Shown here one piece after another: positions 48,501 through 60,371 of a DNA stretch of 64,000 bases. Position 1 is the stretch's first letter, and each line of letters opens with the position of its first letter. Source of the stretch: Hyalella azteca (taxonomy: Eukaryota > Arthropoda > Malacostraca > Amphipoda > Hyalellidae); the NCBI RefSeq assembly GCF_000764305.2, contig NW_025933076.1, positions 1 to 64,000 on the forward strand, read 5' to 3'. The notes under the pieces are model-generated. The model saw nothing but the letters and a program-made list of their open reading frames with translations, searched no databases and had not been told where the DNA came from. The translations under genes were made by a program, and so were the position numbers.

Positions 48501-50412
48501 ACCATATGGCTAAGCTTATTTTTCATTAATTTCATGCTGTAAGTTACTTAATTAATTTGGTTGATTTTCTATCTACTTCTTAACGGCATTGCAATTATTG
48601 TTAAATTGTTGTTGATCAAATTCACTGAGTGTGAATTTTCCTTATGTTTCATTGAACCATTTTGTAATTTTTTACACAAATTTAGAGTTATTGACGTGCT
48701 GCTGCTGAACTAAATTCGTGTTACAACTATGTTTCATTTTTTTGACAAAACCTTCCATTGCTCGGAATGAGCAACACTGTTAATACTTCTTGCATTCGTC
48801 TCAACACTTTTACTTGCCGGTGACAACTTCAGCAGTTAAAGCCTTCGTTCAGCCTTGCCACCGCAATTATCCATCCGTGGCTGAGCGAGAGTTGCCGCGG
48901 CTACCGCTGCACTTTCTCTCTCGTCTTCTGATAGGGAAACTCCTCCAACCGTCCGGGTCACTGGGCCATCAGGTTTTTCTCGGTGGCTCATGATAACTAG
49001 TTTCCATTTGCCTCAGCATGCAGTCATTACCCTCTGTGTTCTAAGCTTCGAAGTAACCCACGTACTCCAGGCTACTATTATCAATTCTTCTTAACTTAGT
49101 GGACCGATGCTATTTATTCCCGATTTATTTATGTATTATTATTTATGTAGGTTTCTAAGTAGAATTGTCTTAATAATCGCATGAACAAATGATCACTTAT
49201 TACATTTAGGATCTTTAAATGTGAAATGACGATCATGTGTTGCAGTCATTCTAGTTTGAATGCTAATATCAACTTGTCTCTGATTATTGAATGATTTTAA
49301 TATCGAGCGATTTATCCTTCAGAGCTCTGACGCTCGAACTTACCTATATCACACAATGAATAAAAATCGTGTTTAAACAGATTCCCAGGTCATTTTGAAC
49401 TTGTTTTTACTCGCGTGCATCTCTTCCTAGTTGCGTGAGCTGACCCAGATCTCCAAACAGGTTTTTGGGCTATCAATGTTTTCACATTCAGAATTTTATG
49501 CGTTTGGTCTTAAGTGGGACGGATTAAAGTGGGACGGATTTTTCTTCTTCTGATGTACAGGACCTGTTATCAAGAATAGTTACATTGGTTTAGAAAACGA
49601 TTAATGAAAACTTGATGAAAAACGTTGCGCTTCTGATCGAGCGTGTGTAATCAACGTGAGATGCTGGTTTCATTTCCGTGTATCAGAAGCCGGACTAGCG
49701 CAAGTAACGGCAAGTTACGTCAGATTGCATTCACGGCAGAAGTGAAAGTGCGTGTGTGAACGTATAGGTCAGTGTACGTGTCGCTGCTTGGTATGACCCA
49801 ATTACTTATAGAAAGTATCACGTACATCAGCGAATAATCGATTGAAAGTGAAAATATAATGAGATATATCACCGCCTGGGGGCGGCCTCCTCACAAGACA
49901 TCGGTCGTCCTAATGCGCTTGAATTGTATGGATCATTAGGATGTTATTCGATAAACCGAACCAGAGTTGAATTATTTACATCGATAGTCGTATTTTTGTA
50001 TCGTTGATAAGTAAACAATATTTCGGGAGTATGTTAGTGTTTGCCTAAACTGAAATTTTTAAACTGTGTCTAAACTGATGGTTTTCAAGAGTATTTAATG
50101 ATCTCTGTGCATCCTGAATGTTAACTGAATTTATATCCTTTATAGATAGTGTGCAACAGCAAACGACCACTTCATGTCGTAATTTTCATATTATCTTCTG
50201 CCTTTACTGCAGAACAGTGCTTAGTAGTTTTTCCGGCCAATTTCGTAATCGTTGAGCTTCAATTAATTCATGAAGCATTACCGTTTTGTCACTTGATGAC
50301 TTGATTCTGCACCAGCTTTTGTAGCGCTTGAAAGTAATTCGCATCACTATGGTTACGTTCTCTCCATCTCTTTGGTTCACTTTATTGTGGAGAACTTCCA
50401 TCACTTCCACCC
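42519..50412. other. No gene seen
   Basis: Almost 8 kb without a recognisable conserved exon, RNA gene or complete transposon. It stays CpG-normal. A TTC-GAA-TTC heat-shock-like triplet at 45364-45376 is expected by chance at this length. Long introns or untranslated sequence of the downstream ZFAND gene could occupy it, but nothing in the sequence proves that. Confidence 0.4.
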
Positions 50413-50552
50413 GCCCTCCACGAGCTCTCAGTTTGCGTCTTGTAGATACGTGCGGTCACGTGCATGCTGTGCTCTCGTTGNCTCCCTCCACGAACTCTCA
50501 GTTTGCGTCTTGTAGATACGTGCGGTCACGTGCATGCTGTGGTCTCGTGCAC
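50413..50552 (+). repeat. 72-bp direct repeat flanking a single-N gap
   Basis: Bases 50413-50480 are repeated at 50485-50552 with one or two changes (GAGCTC/GAACTC, GTGCTC/GTGGTC). The N at 50481 sits exactly between them. Unmerged contig ends or a collapsed tandem repeat are the likely causes. A second 29-bp tandem (TCTTATGATCTCGTTCACTT) follows at about 50644-50701. Confidence 0.88.
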
Positions 50553-51286
50553 GCGCTGGCAACTTCCTGTTATCTTTTTGCTCTCACGTGCAACGGGGCC
50601 AGTTCTTCTTATCATTGGTATCGTCATTGGACGCTGGGTGGTGGTCTTATGATCTCGTTCACTTATAGGCTGGTCTTATGATCTCGTTCACTTATAAGCT
50701 GGTCTCGTAGTATGCATTACTTATTTTCATTGCTTGTCGCGCGCAAAATTTATAAAGAATTGAAATTTTTGTTTGATTCCCATGTTTTATTGTAATTTGC
50801 TCTGCAGCTACTTTTTGCCAAGCAAATTAAGTAATTTTACGGTTGGAAAATGTTATCACCGTTAGTTGTAGTTCAAATATTTATGAGACAAGAAATTTTC
50901 TCAATAAATGACAAGAAAATTCTTGTTGTACTAAGAAAAATTTCACTATTTCAAAGCGTGTTTCAAGTATACTTAGGCTCCGTGAATTATTTGTCATGAG
51001 TGTATGTGGAAGTGAATTAAGAGAGCCGTGATGGATCGAATTCCTGCGTGATGAAATAGCTGCTGTGCAGATTCGTGCTTTATTAACCGCGAGTTTCACT
51101 TACAATATTTGATGAATCTTCTCTCCCTGGCCGATCCTGTCTCCGTAAAACATTCTAGGCTCAATAGAGCTATACTTTTTTTGCATTCTGAAAGTAAACT
51201 GCTTGTGACTGCTGAGAGTGCGTATCAGTTTTGTTTGAAACGTTCGCTTGGTTGAGGCAGCATTGCAATTTTCCGTTGGTGTAAAT

Positions 51287-52095
51287 CAGAGGTTCCCAAC
51301 CTTTTTCAGGCTGGCGTCTCCTTTGGTTCCCCAGTGAATCCATGGCGCCCCCCTCCCCTCAGCCCCTGACACACATATGAAAACAAACGCTTCTTTCTTG
51401 ATATTTAGTACGCAGCAATTTTAAAATAATAAGGTTAAATACAAATGTGTATTTCACAAATAGAACCCCATTTAGCAAACCGATATATATTTTTTCAGTT
51501 TTAACTCTTTCAGCATTAGAAATTCAAGACGGCTCGGACAAATTTACGGCCGGACTCGTGGCCGGTCTCGCTGCCGGTCTCACGGCCAATCTTAAAAATT
51601 TAGTGACCAAGGAATATCTCCCAAACGAATGAAAGTAGCTCGATAAAACTTGAAAGAATTTGTGCCGCAATGTTAATTAAATCCCTGGCTATCCTATCAG
51701 CCCTTTGCACAAGGAACACGCATTCTTTAGGACCTAACGACGATGTTTAGCTCGTGAAAATTTTTTAAATTTCACCTTCATTCGGGAGTTATATGGCGAT
51801 ATGTACCGATATTCGCAGTGATCAAAGAATTTCTTCCAAACTACTGAACAGATTCGAACGAAATTTTGACTATAAATTCCTAACTACCAAACGGTGATTT
51901 TTAGCTCGTGAAAATTTATTCGATTCGGAGTCATCTGCTGCATGTGTTGTGTAAAAATCGTCAAACAAACGTACGAACTCCTGACTACGACTTCGCGGAC
52001 TGCCGCCCCCCCTACTGCCCCTTTCTTCCTCACCGCCCCCCTCAGATCTTTCCACCGCCCAAAAGGGGCGATATCGCCCACTTTGGGAACCACTG
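51287..52095 (+). mobile_element. Non-autonomous hAT element with 8-bp target duplication
   Basis: The left end is CAGAGGTTCCCAACCTTTTT. The right end is TTTGGGAACCACTG, the inverse of CAGTGGTTCCCAAA. The flanks GTGTAAAT (51279-51286) and GTGTAAAG (52096-52103) form an 8-bp duplication with one mismatch, the length characteristic of hAT insertion. The interior (809 bp in all) has no transposase frame. The right end is G/C-rich with GGGGCGATATCGCCC. Related fragments lie at 3391-3440, 15174-15675 and 61523-61562, so the family is active or abundant in this genome. Confidence 0.87.
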
Positions 52096-52103
52096 GTGTA
52101 AAG

Positions 52104-52984
52104 CGTGCGCTTGCGAGAAGCCACGCCATATATACCCTTTCCTGTTGATCGTGCATCTTTGAGCAAAATTTCCACGTTTGGCAAAAAGCGTGACGCAAAC
52201 ACGCTTCGCCAGCTTCGCTGAGACGCGCGCGGTCTTCCCCTTCCCTCTTCTGTGCTTCTTTGACCTCCCGTGTGGGACGCTCGTTGGTGCTGTTCTCATC
52301 GCCGCGGTCTCATTCAAATGAAATTTAAATGCATCATGCTAGAGAGCATTATCATGATTAACATAAGGTTGATATTAAATTTCAAGTGCGATTCGTATTT
52401 TAATTCGCTGAAATTCCGTAATCCGTACGGAAATTCTTCGTAGGCTTAACCAACGCCTGTTGTTGACTGACTACGGTACCTACTGGTGATATTTTATTCT
52501 GAACTTGCCCAATGCCTAACGACGAAATAGGAAATGGAAAATGATGGTTAACATGATAGCAAGCTTACAAGTTACTCTAAAAACCTCGAAAGTTATATAA
52601 AAGTCTAGAGCTTGCTTGTTATTTCCGTCTTGTACTTTACCCATGTACATTATGATTTTTAAATCTCAAGTTTTAATTATCATCCTACGCTTTGTTGTTG
52701 TTATCGGATTTTAATATAATTTTTGCTAACATTAGTACTAAACCATCCCTGTCTGAATGTCTGATTTTTTGTCGATCGTAGTCTACCGTTCAATTTTTAT
52801 TGAAGAATTGTGTTTGCATTATTTAGATAAGTTTGCGGAAACGCTTGCGTCATACCGTGCGTGGCAGAGAATGCAACGTTAATTTACATTACCTGTAAGC
52901 CGATAACCTTGGATGCTCTCAGCTCTATCACAGCATACACCGTTATCGCCACTCACTCGCCTAACGCTACCTCATTTTTTTCAG
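52104..52984. other. Upstream flank or intron of the ZFAND gene
   Basis: I see no coding exon. The last 30 bases form a good polypyrimidine tract ending in TTTTTTTCAG at 52984, the acceptor of the non-coding exon. Confidence 0.5.
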
Positions 52985-53102
52985 GTGTCCGCGCGCCGAG
53001 TGAAGGTCGCTGGCCAGGCTTCTACTGAGCGTCCATCACCTGGACCTCGCAGCGTTTCCTGACGCTTCTTTCTTTCAAGCTTCGTCCCCCAAAACCGCCA
53101 AG
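52985..53102 (+). other. Non-coding 5' exon of the ZFAND gene
   Basis: A strong acceptor (TTTTTTTCAG) and donor (CCAAG|GTAAAG) bracket 118 bases without any ATG. It is the nearest spliced-looking exon upstream of the coding start and shares orientation. Its acceptor implies at least one more exon upstream. It is inferred from splice signals only, so transcript evidence could move or remove it. Confidence 0.55.
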
Positions 53103-53823
53103 GTAAAGTGCAGTGTATGTTTTCTCACACATTTTGTTTGAGCGTTGGGATAGAAAAAGACCTAACGTTATTCCGTTTTCCATTAGTCACATGTCTTGCA
53201 TTCATTATCGAATTGTTACGGATAATTTTATTTGTTTCGTATCCATAATATTTGGATACATAAATTATCCATAATACCATAATATTTGGCTCATCTGAGC
53301 TTCAAATAAGCATGAATTTAAAAGCCAAGAATATTAATAAAATTGTCAGTAAAAAATCCAAAACTAGCTTTAGAAGCGATTATAAGCTATTCATACCACA
53401 CTTCTTCGAAACGTTGCAGTGAAATATAATTAATTATCATTTTATTTACTTTGAAATCATTGGTTAATTATAGATCAAATTTTCAAATTAATTTCTACGG
53501 ATGTCTTGAAAGGGTACGAAAGAGTAATGGAAATTGTTCGCAATTCTATAAAAAGTACATGACCTGGGACTGTTGGAAATATTGATTTGAGAAGTTCCAT
53601 AACAAATGACGAGTATGTTTGAAATTTAGTCGTCAAATGATCTTAATATTCTATCGTCTTTAATTTTAATATTTAGTATATTTCAAATTTATGTTGAAAC
53701 ATAGGCAATGTAATTTTTGTGCATCGTCATTAATTTCAAGTTGCTGGTTATATTCTTTCTAACTATGACGTATGTTTGGTTGGCATCACTTAAATGCAGT
53801 TTATTTTGCAGGTGTCTGGACAA

Positions 53824-56468
53824 ATGGAGCGCAGTGAGAGCAACCAGTTGGAGGCGGTGCCCATACTGTGTCGAAACGGATGCGGTTTCTTTGGGTCCTC
53901 CAACACAGACGGGCTCTGCTCCAAATGTTACAAAGACCACCTCAAGAAGAAACAACAACCACTACCTCAGAGTAGCCCCAGCAGCAGTAGTACGCCCAGC
54001 ACACCACCTCCAACACTAGCATCCTCGAGGAACACTTCACCTCCTCCATCGCCCCCACTGTCGTCCACATCATTAGCTGCCGTAGCAACGACGCTAGCCT
54101 CTTCCTCGTCCTCTCCTTCTGCAGCATCCCATTTGGCTACCTCCACAGCTCAGCCTACCGTCCCATCTATTTCCTCGGTCTGTTCAATCGTGTATAGGAA
54201 AACTATTCTGTCTTTTCAATGACTTTTTTTCTTGTTATGAATTATTTGAATAATCAAGGTTGTTCATATGGCGTGGTACAAAAAGGGCTAAGTAGAGTTA
54301 TGTGTTGAAACTATCGTAGCGTAAAAAACTAGGAATACTAGAATACAAGACGATAAAGCTTAATTTTTAATGAGAAATAAAACATAAACTTTTTTTCAAG
54401 GGTAGAGAAAAAAAGATTGCCGCCATTATATATACTAATTAATCAGCGTCTATATGATAACCAAGTTAACGATGAGCTCGATTGCAATGGTAAAGTAGCA
54501 CTAATTAGTTTCGATTCATGCAAGGTTGGTTCGTTTTAGTTTCTTGATAAACTATCATGAAACTTTTCGAATTACATATACGGATAGGATGATTTGCCCG
54601 AGATAATTGTAAACGTATTCATTCGTTGGCTAATATCAGTTGTGGTTATCGGTAGACTAGATGTGAGTGGTTGCAACAATAAATGGGCCCATTAGTGCTC
54701 ATTGCAGTAAAAAGTATTTTGGATACGTAAATGATAGAAAAGCTGGATGGTCATAGGTTGTGATGTAAAACAGATTTTTCCATCAAATCTGCTGCAATGA
54801 ATTAAGTGAGTAGTCTACTGAACTTTTTTCCTCCAAGTGTCTGAATTTTTGTCGTGAAAGTGAGTAGCAGGATACTCTGAGATTATCTTCGGCTGCAAAT
54901 TATTTCGATTCCGTCTGTAGTAAAGCTTTGTACGAACGACCGTCAAAATTTTTATACTAGTGTCTAGTGGTTCTCCTCGATGCGGCAAAATATCTGTTGC
55001 TGTTTACGGGGCAGATTGTTTGGACAAGATTGCTACAATCGACTTTGTTAATAGTGCTGAGAGGCGGCCCAGTGAAGTCAATCTAGAAGTTAAAATTTTA
55101 TTGCAGGAAAGCCACTGCAGCTATGGGATTTTTCAGTTGACGGCCAAGAAGTGACGTTCGGTATATTGTCAGTGATGTTTTTTTTATAAGTTCTGCTGTA
55201 TTTTTATGTGATATTACAAAAATTAAGGAAACCTAGTATTTCATCAACGGGATGCCTTCATTATTTCTAACGTGAATAGTTTGTTGGTCAATTGGGTGGG
55301 TCGAGTCCCTCCTGTTTATCGTTTGACGCATTACTGGAATGTGCTAGCATTCGAGAAATATCGACTAATAGCCAGATTTGCCTTAGGCTCAGTCTGAGAA
55401 ATTGTAGCTCGCTTCTCACGAGTTCAATAGTATATGTGCCTCTTGGAAGACGATATTCTATAATATCCAACATATACTCATGATTTACTTTGAGAGAATT
55501 CGACCGAGGATGGTCATAACAGAAATGGCTTTTTATGAATCGCGGGAAAATGTGTACAGTTTAAAATTTATTGAAATATTCAGAGACCATGAACTAGAGT
55601 TTTCACTTTTGTAGACGTGTTAACATCTAGGTGACTGTTTCATAGTTTGTCGTTTGCCCTCAGGAGAGTTGTAACAACGAAGGCGGCGACGGATGTGAAG
55701 GCAACTCTGCTTTGCCAGGACTTTGTCCCGGTGATCTGAGCTCTGCTGCGGCTCTTGCGGCCTCGCCTCTCGACGCTGAACTGGATTCCTCCAGTTCCTC
55801 TGACAAGGAGCCAGCCAAGAAGAAGAAAAACAAATGCCAATCTTGCAAGAAGAAAGTTGGACTCACAGGTATGCGGTTTTTACTTTGTTCACTCGAATAA
55901 TGTTCAGTTAATTGTAAAACATAATTGAAGAAGAGGATAGTTATTTTTCCATTTGTGACGGAAACCTTAGCGTTTATTTACCAATTGTTTGCAAATGTAG
56001 TTATAATCAAGATGGCTGGAAACTGATTAGCGAGACAGCTTGAATAAAATTCTTCTTAGAGTGGAAGTTGTTGAAATAAGTGTTGAGGAGAAAATCTTGA
56101 TGGTGATTTTTAATGTTTTATGCGGATCCGTTCATTGTTAAGTGTTTCTTTTTCATCCGCGAAATTTGAAAAGGTAAAAAGGTAGGCGACTGCTTATTAC
56201 TTGTCTGATATGCTGTGAAGATCGTTATTACTGTTTTATTTTGTCCGTTTCTCGACTTATTAATTTGTTAAATTGAACAAACTCGTTCAATATTGTTGAG
56301 ACCGTGCATTTGATTTCAGGCTTCACTTGCCGCTGCGGAGGCCTATTCTGTTCAGTTCATCGCTACAGCAACGAGCATCGCTGCACCTTCGACTATCGGG
56401 AGCTTGGAGCTGAGGAAATAAGGCGCAATAACCCAGTAATTAAGGGCGAGAAAATACAGAAAATATGA
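53824..56468 (+). CDS. ZFAND5/6: A20/AN1 zinc-finger protein, ZFAND5/ZFAND6 type, complete, 3 coding exons
   Basis: This is a cytosolic ubiquitin-binding zinc-finger protein; vertebrate ZFAND5/6 relatives bind ubiquitin through the A20 finger and act in proteasome and NF-kB-linked regulation. Coding exons are 53824-54177 (exon starts 53812), 55664-55868 and 56320-56468. Phases 0 and 1 agree and give 235 aa, slightly longer than the 208-213 aa of ZFAND6/5. The A20 finger has Cys16, Cys20, Cys32 and Cys35 (CRNGCGFFG...LCSKCY). Residues 46-165 are a Ser/Thr/Pro-rich, presumably disordered linker. A basic stretch (KKKKNK) leads into the AN1 finger with Cys176, Cys179, Cys190, Cys192, Cys197, His200, His206 and Cys208, followed by the family C-terminus [12 protein letters not shown]. 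The donor after exon 1 (TCG|GTCTGT) is weak. The start is the first ATG of the exon in good context (CAAATGG). Confidence 0.95.
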
Positions 56469-56614
56469 GAAATGCACTAGACTATTTTAAGTGATCATTT
56501 ATATTCATGCTCATGACCCCCCGTCTCTAGTTTTGTCATCTCCATGATCGTATGTTATTCGTTTGTCTGCTTTTGGCTTGTCTGAATTCCTCCTGTGAGT
56601 TGCAATGTTTCTTC

Positions 56615-56620
56615 AATAAA
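56615..56620 (+). other. Polyadenylation signal of the ZFAND gene
   Basis: AATAAA lies 147 bases after the stop codon, in TTCAATAAATTG, and is followed by G/T-rich sequence (GTTAAGTTGGGTTGG). It is the first canonical signal downstream. Confidence 0.6.
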
Positions 56621-59600
56621 TTGTAGTTAAGTTGGGTTGGAGTCCTGTATCCTTAACGTGGATAGCGTTGTTTTCGCGGTTAAATTTGGGTATACTTTTC
56701 GACTAATCAACGATAACGATGGATAGAATGCGTTTATGATGTTCTAGCTGTTCTATTTTTCCGAGTATTGGCATGACTGAGTCTTAGAAAGATATGATAA
56801 AGTCCTCGACGGCTCGGCTTTCAAAACCTAACACTACGGTTTGTTCATGCTAAATCTGATGAGAACTAATGCTGTGTAATAGCTTTCAGAACGTCATTTT
56901 GTGTAGAATCGTGACTAGAATCATTTTGTATAGTGGGGGCCTCGTGACTTTGGACTTGCTAATATCGACTCAAGTGGGATTAAACTCTCGCGTATAGAAT
57001 TTTCGTGTATCCTCCGTAAATTTGGTAAAGATTAAGCCATTTCAACGTCTGGATCTCTGTATCAGCTGATCAAACGTTACGTAGTCCCATAATTTGACTG
57101 ACTATGAGCTTAAACATTTTTTTCATGGACGACATCGTGCTGTACATCTTGTCTGTTATCATAATTGTTTGTGGTTTATTACTATGTCAGGCAATGATAT
57201 ATTTCTTCAATTAAATATAGTGACCTATGGCAGTCTAATCACTGCTTGTGCCCATTGGGGGGTTCTTGCTTCTTTCGTCCAGTGGTAAATCATCTCTCCA
57301 TCGCCAAGCATAACGTTAGCACTCATCTTCATAGTCACGGTCATCACTCGTATGTTCATTGCAGTCACTGATGTCATGTATCATCCTCGTCATCATTGAT
57401 ATCACCTCCACCAGCTTCACAATTTCACCTCGTTGCCACCGCTAGCTTGTAGAAGAAAGCGTACGTTTAATGAAGCTATACCTTATGAATGCCTTGGCCA
57501 TAGGATGTGTGTCGGTAGGTCTTAAGCTTCTTCATTAATGTAGTTCGTGTTTGTTAAACATCGCCTCTTGAATTCTTCATGGCCAGAAAGTGGAACCTCT
57601 TATTAGCGGTAATTTTCGCTTTTGAATATTATATACTAAAGTTTTTATTACTTCTCTTCAGTGTTTGAGTGTAGCTCCTCCAGCAACATCGGAAGGAACT
57701 CTTTACTTCCGAATTACGTTTCTTCGTGTTAATCTTCCATGCTACCTCTGTTTTTGAATACCTGAATTTTTGCAACTAGCTTTAAATTACCATCTTTCTT
57801 GGTAATTTTACGTAAAGTTTGATGTCCAGTACGTGGCAAATTTGAAGAGTATATTCCTTAAATTTTGATTTAATTTTCCAACGATGCTCCAATGCTAAAT
57901 GTCTCTTAATTTTGAAAGTGTTAGAAGTCTGTTTTTCAATAAATGAACATTTTTCCTAAAGCCGGCTCCGGGTAATTTCTAAATTCAGCATTTTGAATTT
58001 GTCCTAATCCAGGGGTTTTACAAATATGCATCGACTATCGTCTAATACTAATAGTTTTCTTTTACTTAATCAATAATAATCTAACACCGTATTTAGCAGG
58101 AATCTTTCGTTGATTAGCCAAACTATGTGTAAATAGTAGACGTCCATTGCTTTATTACTTCTCTTTCTTAAGTATTCATCTTGGTGAATTGCGTACGTAC
58201 ATGATAGTTTCTTTTCAAAAGCTGGGGTGCCGTTGGACCTCTGTCGTTATTCATTTAAGCAATGAGGACTTGTAAATAAACAGAATTGCGCGGGCACTGA
58301 TGTTACCGGCTAGCAGTCACAAGCTGCACGTCTTACTCGTGGCGGTCTGAGTACGGCATGTATTTTAGCTGGACAATTTTCCGAACGTTACAAATGAGAT
58401 GTCATTCAGCATTTGCTCTTTAAAAGACCCGAGGCCACTGTAACGGAAGTTCCCTGGTTTTCTTTTTCTTAGCTTTAGTTGTTTTTGTGTGTGTACAGTG
58501 ATTTTCTCGAGATTTGCTTCGTGCAGCAATCAAAGGGTCAGTGTGTCTGTAGAAAAATTGATTGAAAAGGTGCTGTTGCTTCGATTTCGGGTTTAGTTTT
58601 TTTTTGAAGGTCTGTGTAGATGTGCGTTCATTTTGTATGCTTGTCTGTAGCATAATTTATGAGATGTTTTCCCTTGTTATGCTTGATATGTTGCAATAGA
58701 AGAGGGATGTCGGTTACCAGAGCACTAGAGCTTTTCCCTCCGTACGATGTGGACTGGGTGACATCAACGAAGTCGTATTGATTCTACAGCAAAGATGAGC
58801 GTTTTTAGCGCCTTCTCTACTCTATTCCGTTCTACTGTTGTATTCGGGCTATAATTTCTTTCAATTGGCCTGCCTTGCTATGTACAACGTTCTTTATTAT
58901 GGAATCTTCCAACAAATTATCGCTGGTATGATTTTCGCAACATCCGCGGGGGCATTGTTAGCTAGATGTCGGCATCACGAGCAGTTTCATTTGCTTAGTT
59001 TGATAGTACAATTCTACAAAACGCCATCAACTTACTGGGTTCAATTTGAGTAAATGATCCGACTGTCGTGTTAACATACATGAGTGACGTGTATATTAAT
59101 TTCGCCCTTTATTGCCCTTTCCATTACTATCATCTCTGTTATTATGAACTATAAAAATTTGTAGTATGTTCGGGTGTGCTCAATAAATATCGAGTACAGC
59201 TTCCTGTTTTATGCTTCTTATTTCCCTTTTTCATAATTAAGTCTTAGATCGTGTTCAAGATACCTAATTTGATTTGTTGTAAAATAATTCTTTTGTAGAG
59301 GAATAATGAAGTATTGGACAATCGTCAATCACTAATAAAGTAGGATGTGTATATGATTGCTTCTCGCTGTTTCTGTGTTACATCTGATTACCGACGTTAG
59401 TATTTGCTCACCGATTTTAGTTCAGCGCATATTCAACAACACCAGAGGTAGTGAATGGCAACGTAGATTATGATTTGAATATTTGTCTATTTTGAAGCTT
59501 AATGCCGTATGTAGCGTGTTTCATGTTGGACCTACGGTTTAATAATTTACTAAATAATTAGTCGTTACTGCAATAGATAACGTTTAGAACTTTAAACGAT

Positions 59601-60371
59601 ATAGAAAGTTTCCACCACGGTATGCTCTATGGAATACTCGACTCGCTGTACAAGTCCTGTCGTTCATGACCAATCGAACACATCGCTGATTTCAATTAGA
59701 GTTTTCTGCAGCTAGCAGAGGTTTCAAACTGCAAGTCACTACTTCAATCTTTGCGATTGTAAAAATATGGCCACCCTGTGTTAGTTTAAAAATTAAAATG
59801 AAGAACCTGAGCGATATTTACATACTATGAAAATACACTACATGCATACATGTGCACTGTCGCAGAGTTTCGAACAATTCACTCTTTTAGTATGAATCTG
59901 TTCTTGGCTGATCATTTTTCTTCGGTTAAGAAATTTGTTGAAGACGTTAGATGAAGTTGTCTTTGTCGCAAGTTCCCCAAGTGACGCACCATTCGGCAAT
60001 AAAAGCCGATACATTGTTGAATTATTTCAACAGTTCAACGATGAGTCTGGTTTCCATTATTGTCATCTTCAATATTAATCTATACTCAAACCTGTTAAAT
60101 TTTCAATCGCTATCGTCCAGTATTCTCTTTGTAATATTAAAAACACAAGCTTTCAACGAAGAATAAGTTAATTACAGTGATTATTTATATGATTTTATGC
60201 ACCTAAAAATTTTTAATAAATTTTATTTAAATTATCCGGGTAACACTTATCCGGATTCCGCTTTGGGAATGTGATATTTCTTTGGTATACAGTGGATTGC
60301 TGTCTGCCGATCATTTCTACGGTAGTAGGCTAATAAGGCTATTAATCTTGATTTGTGGATCAGTGGATGCA
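56621..60371. other. Intergenic, no gene seen
   Basis: Between the ZFAND polyadenylation signal and the EMC8 start I see no conserved exon. A second AATAAA occurs at about 59181. An acceptor-like TTTGGTATACAG at 60281-60292 could begin the EMC8 first coding exon if a 5' exon exists upstream. Confidence 0.45.

Noticed and set aside
54960..55154. Frame in the ZFAND intron
   Set aside because: It begins at a non-ATG codon, lacks flanking splice sites in phase, and resembles no ZFAND sequence.
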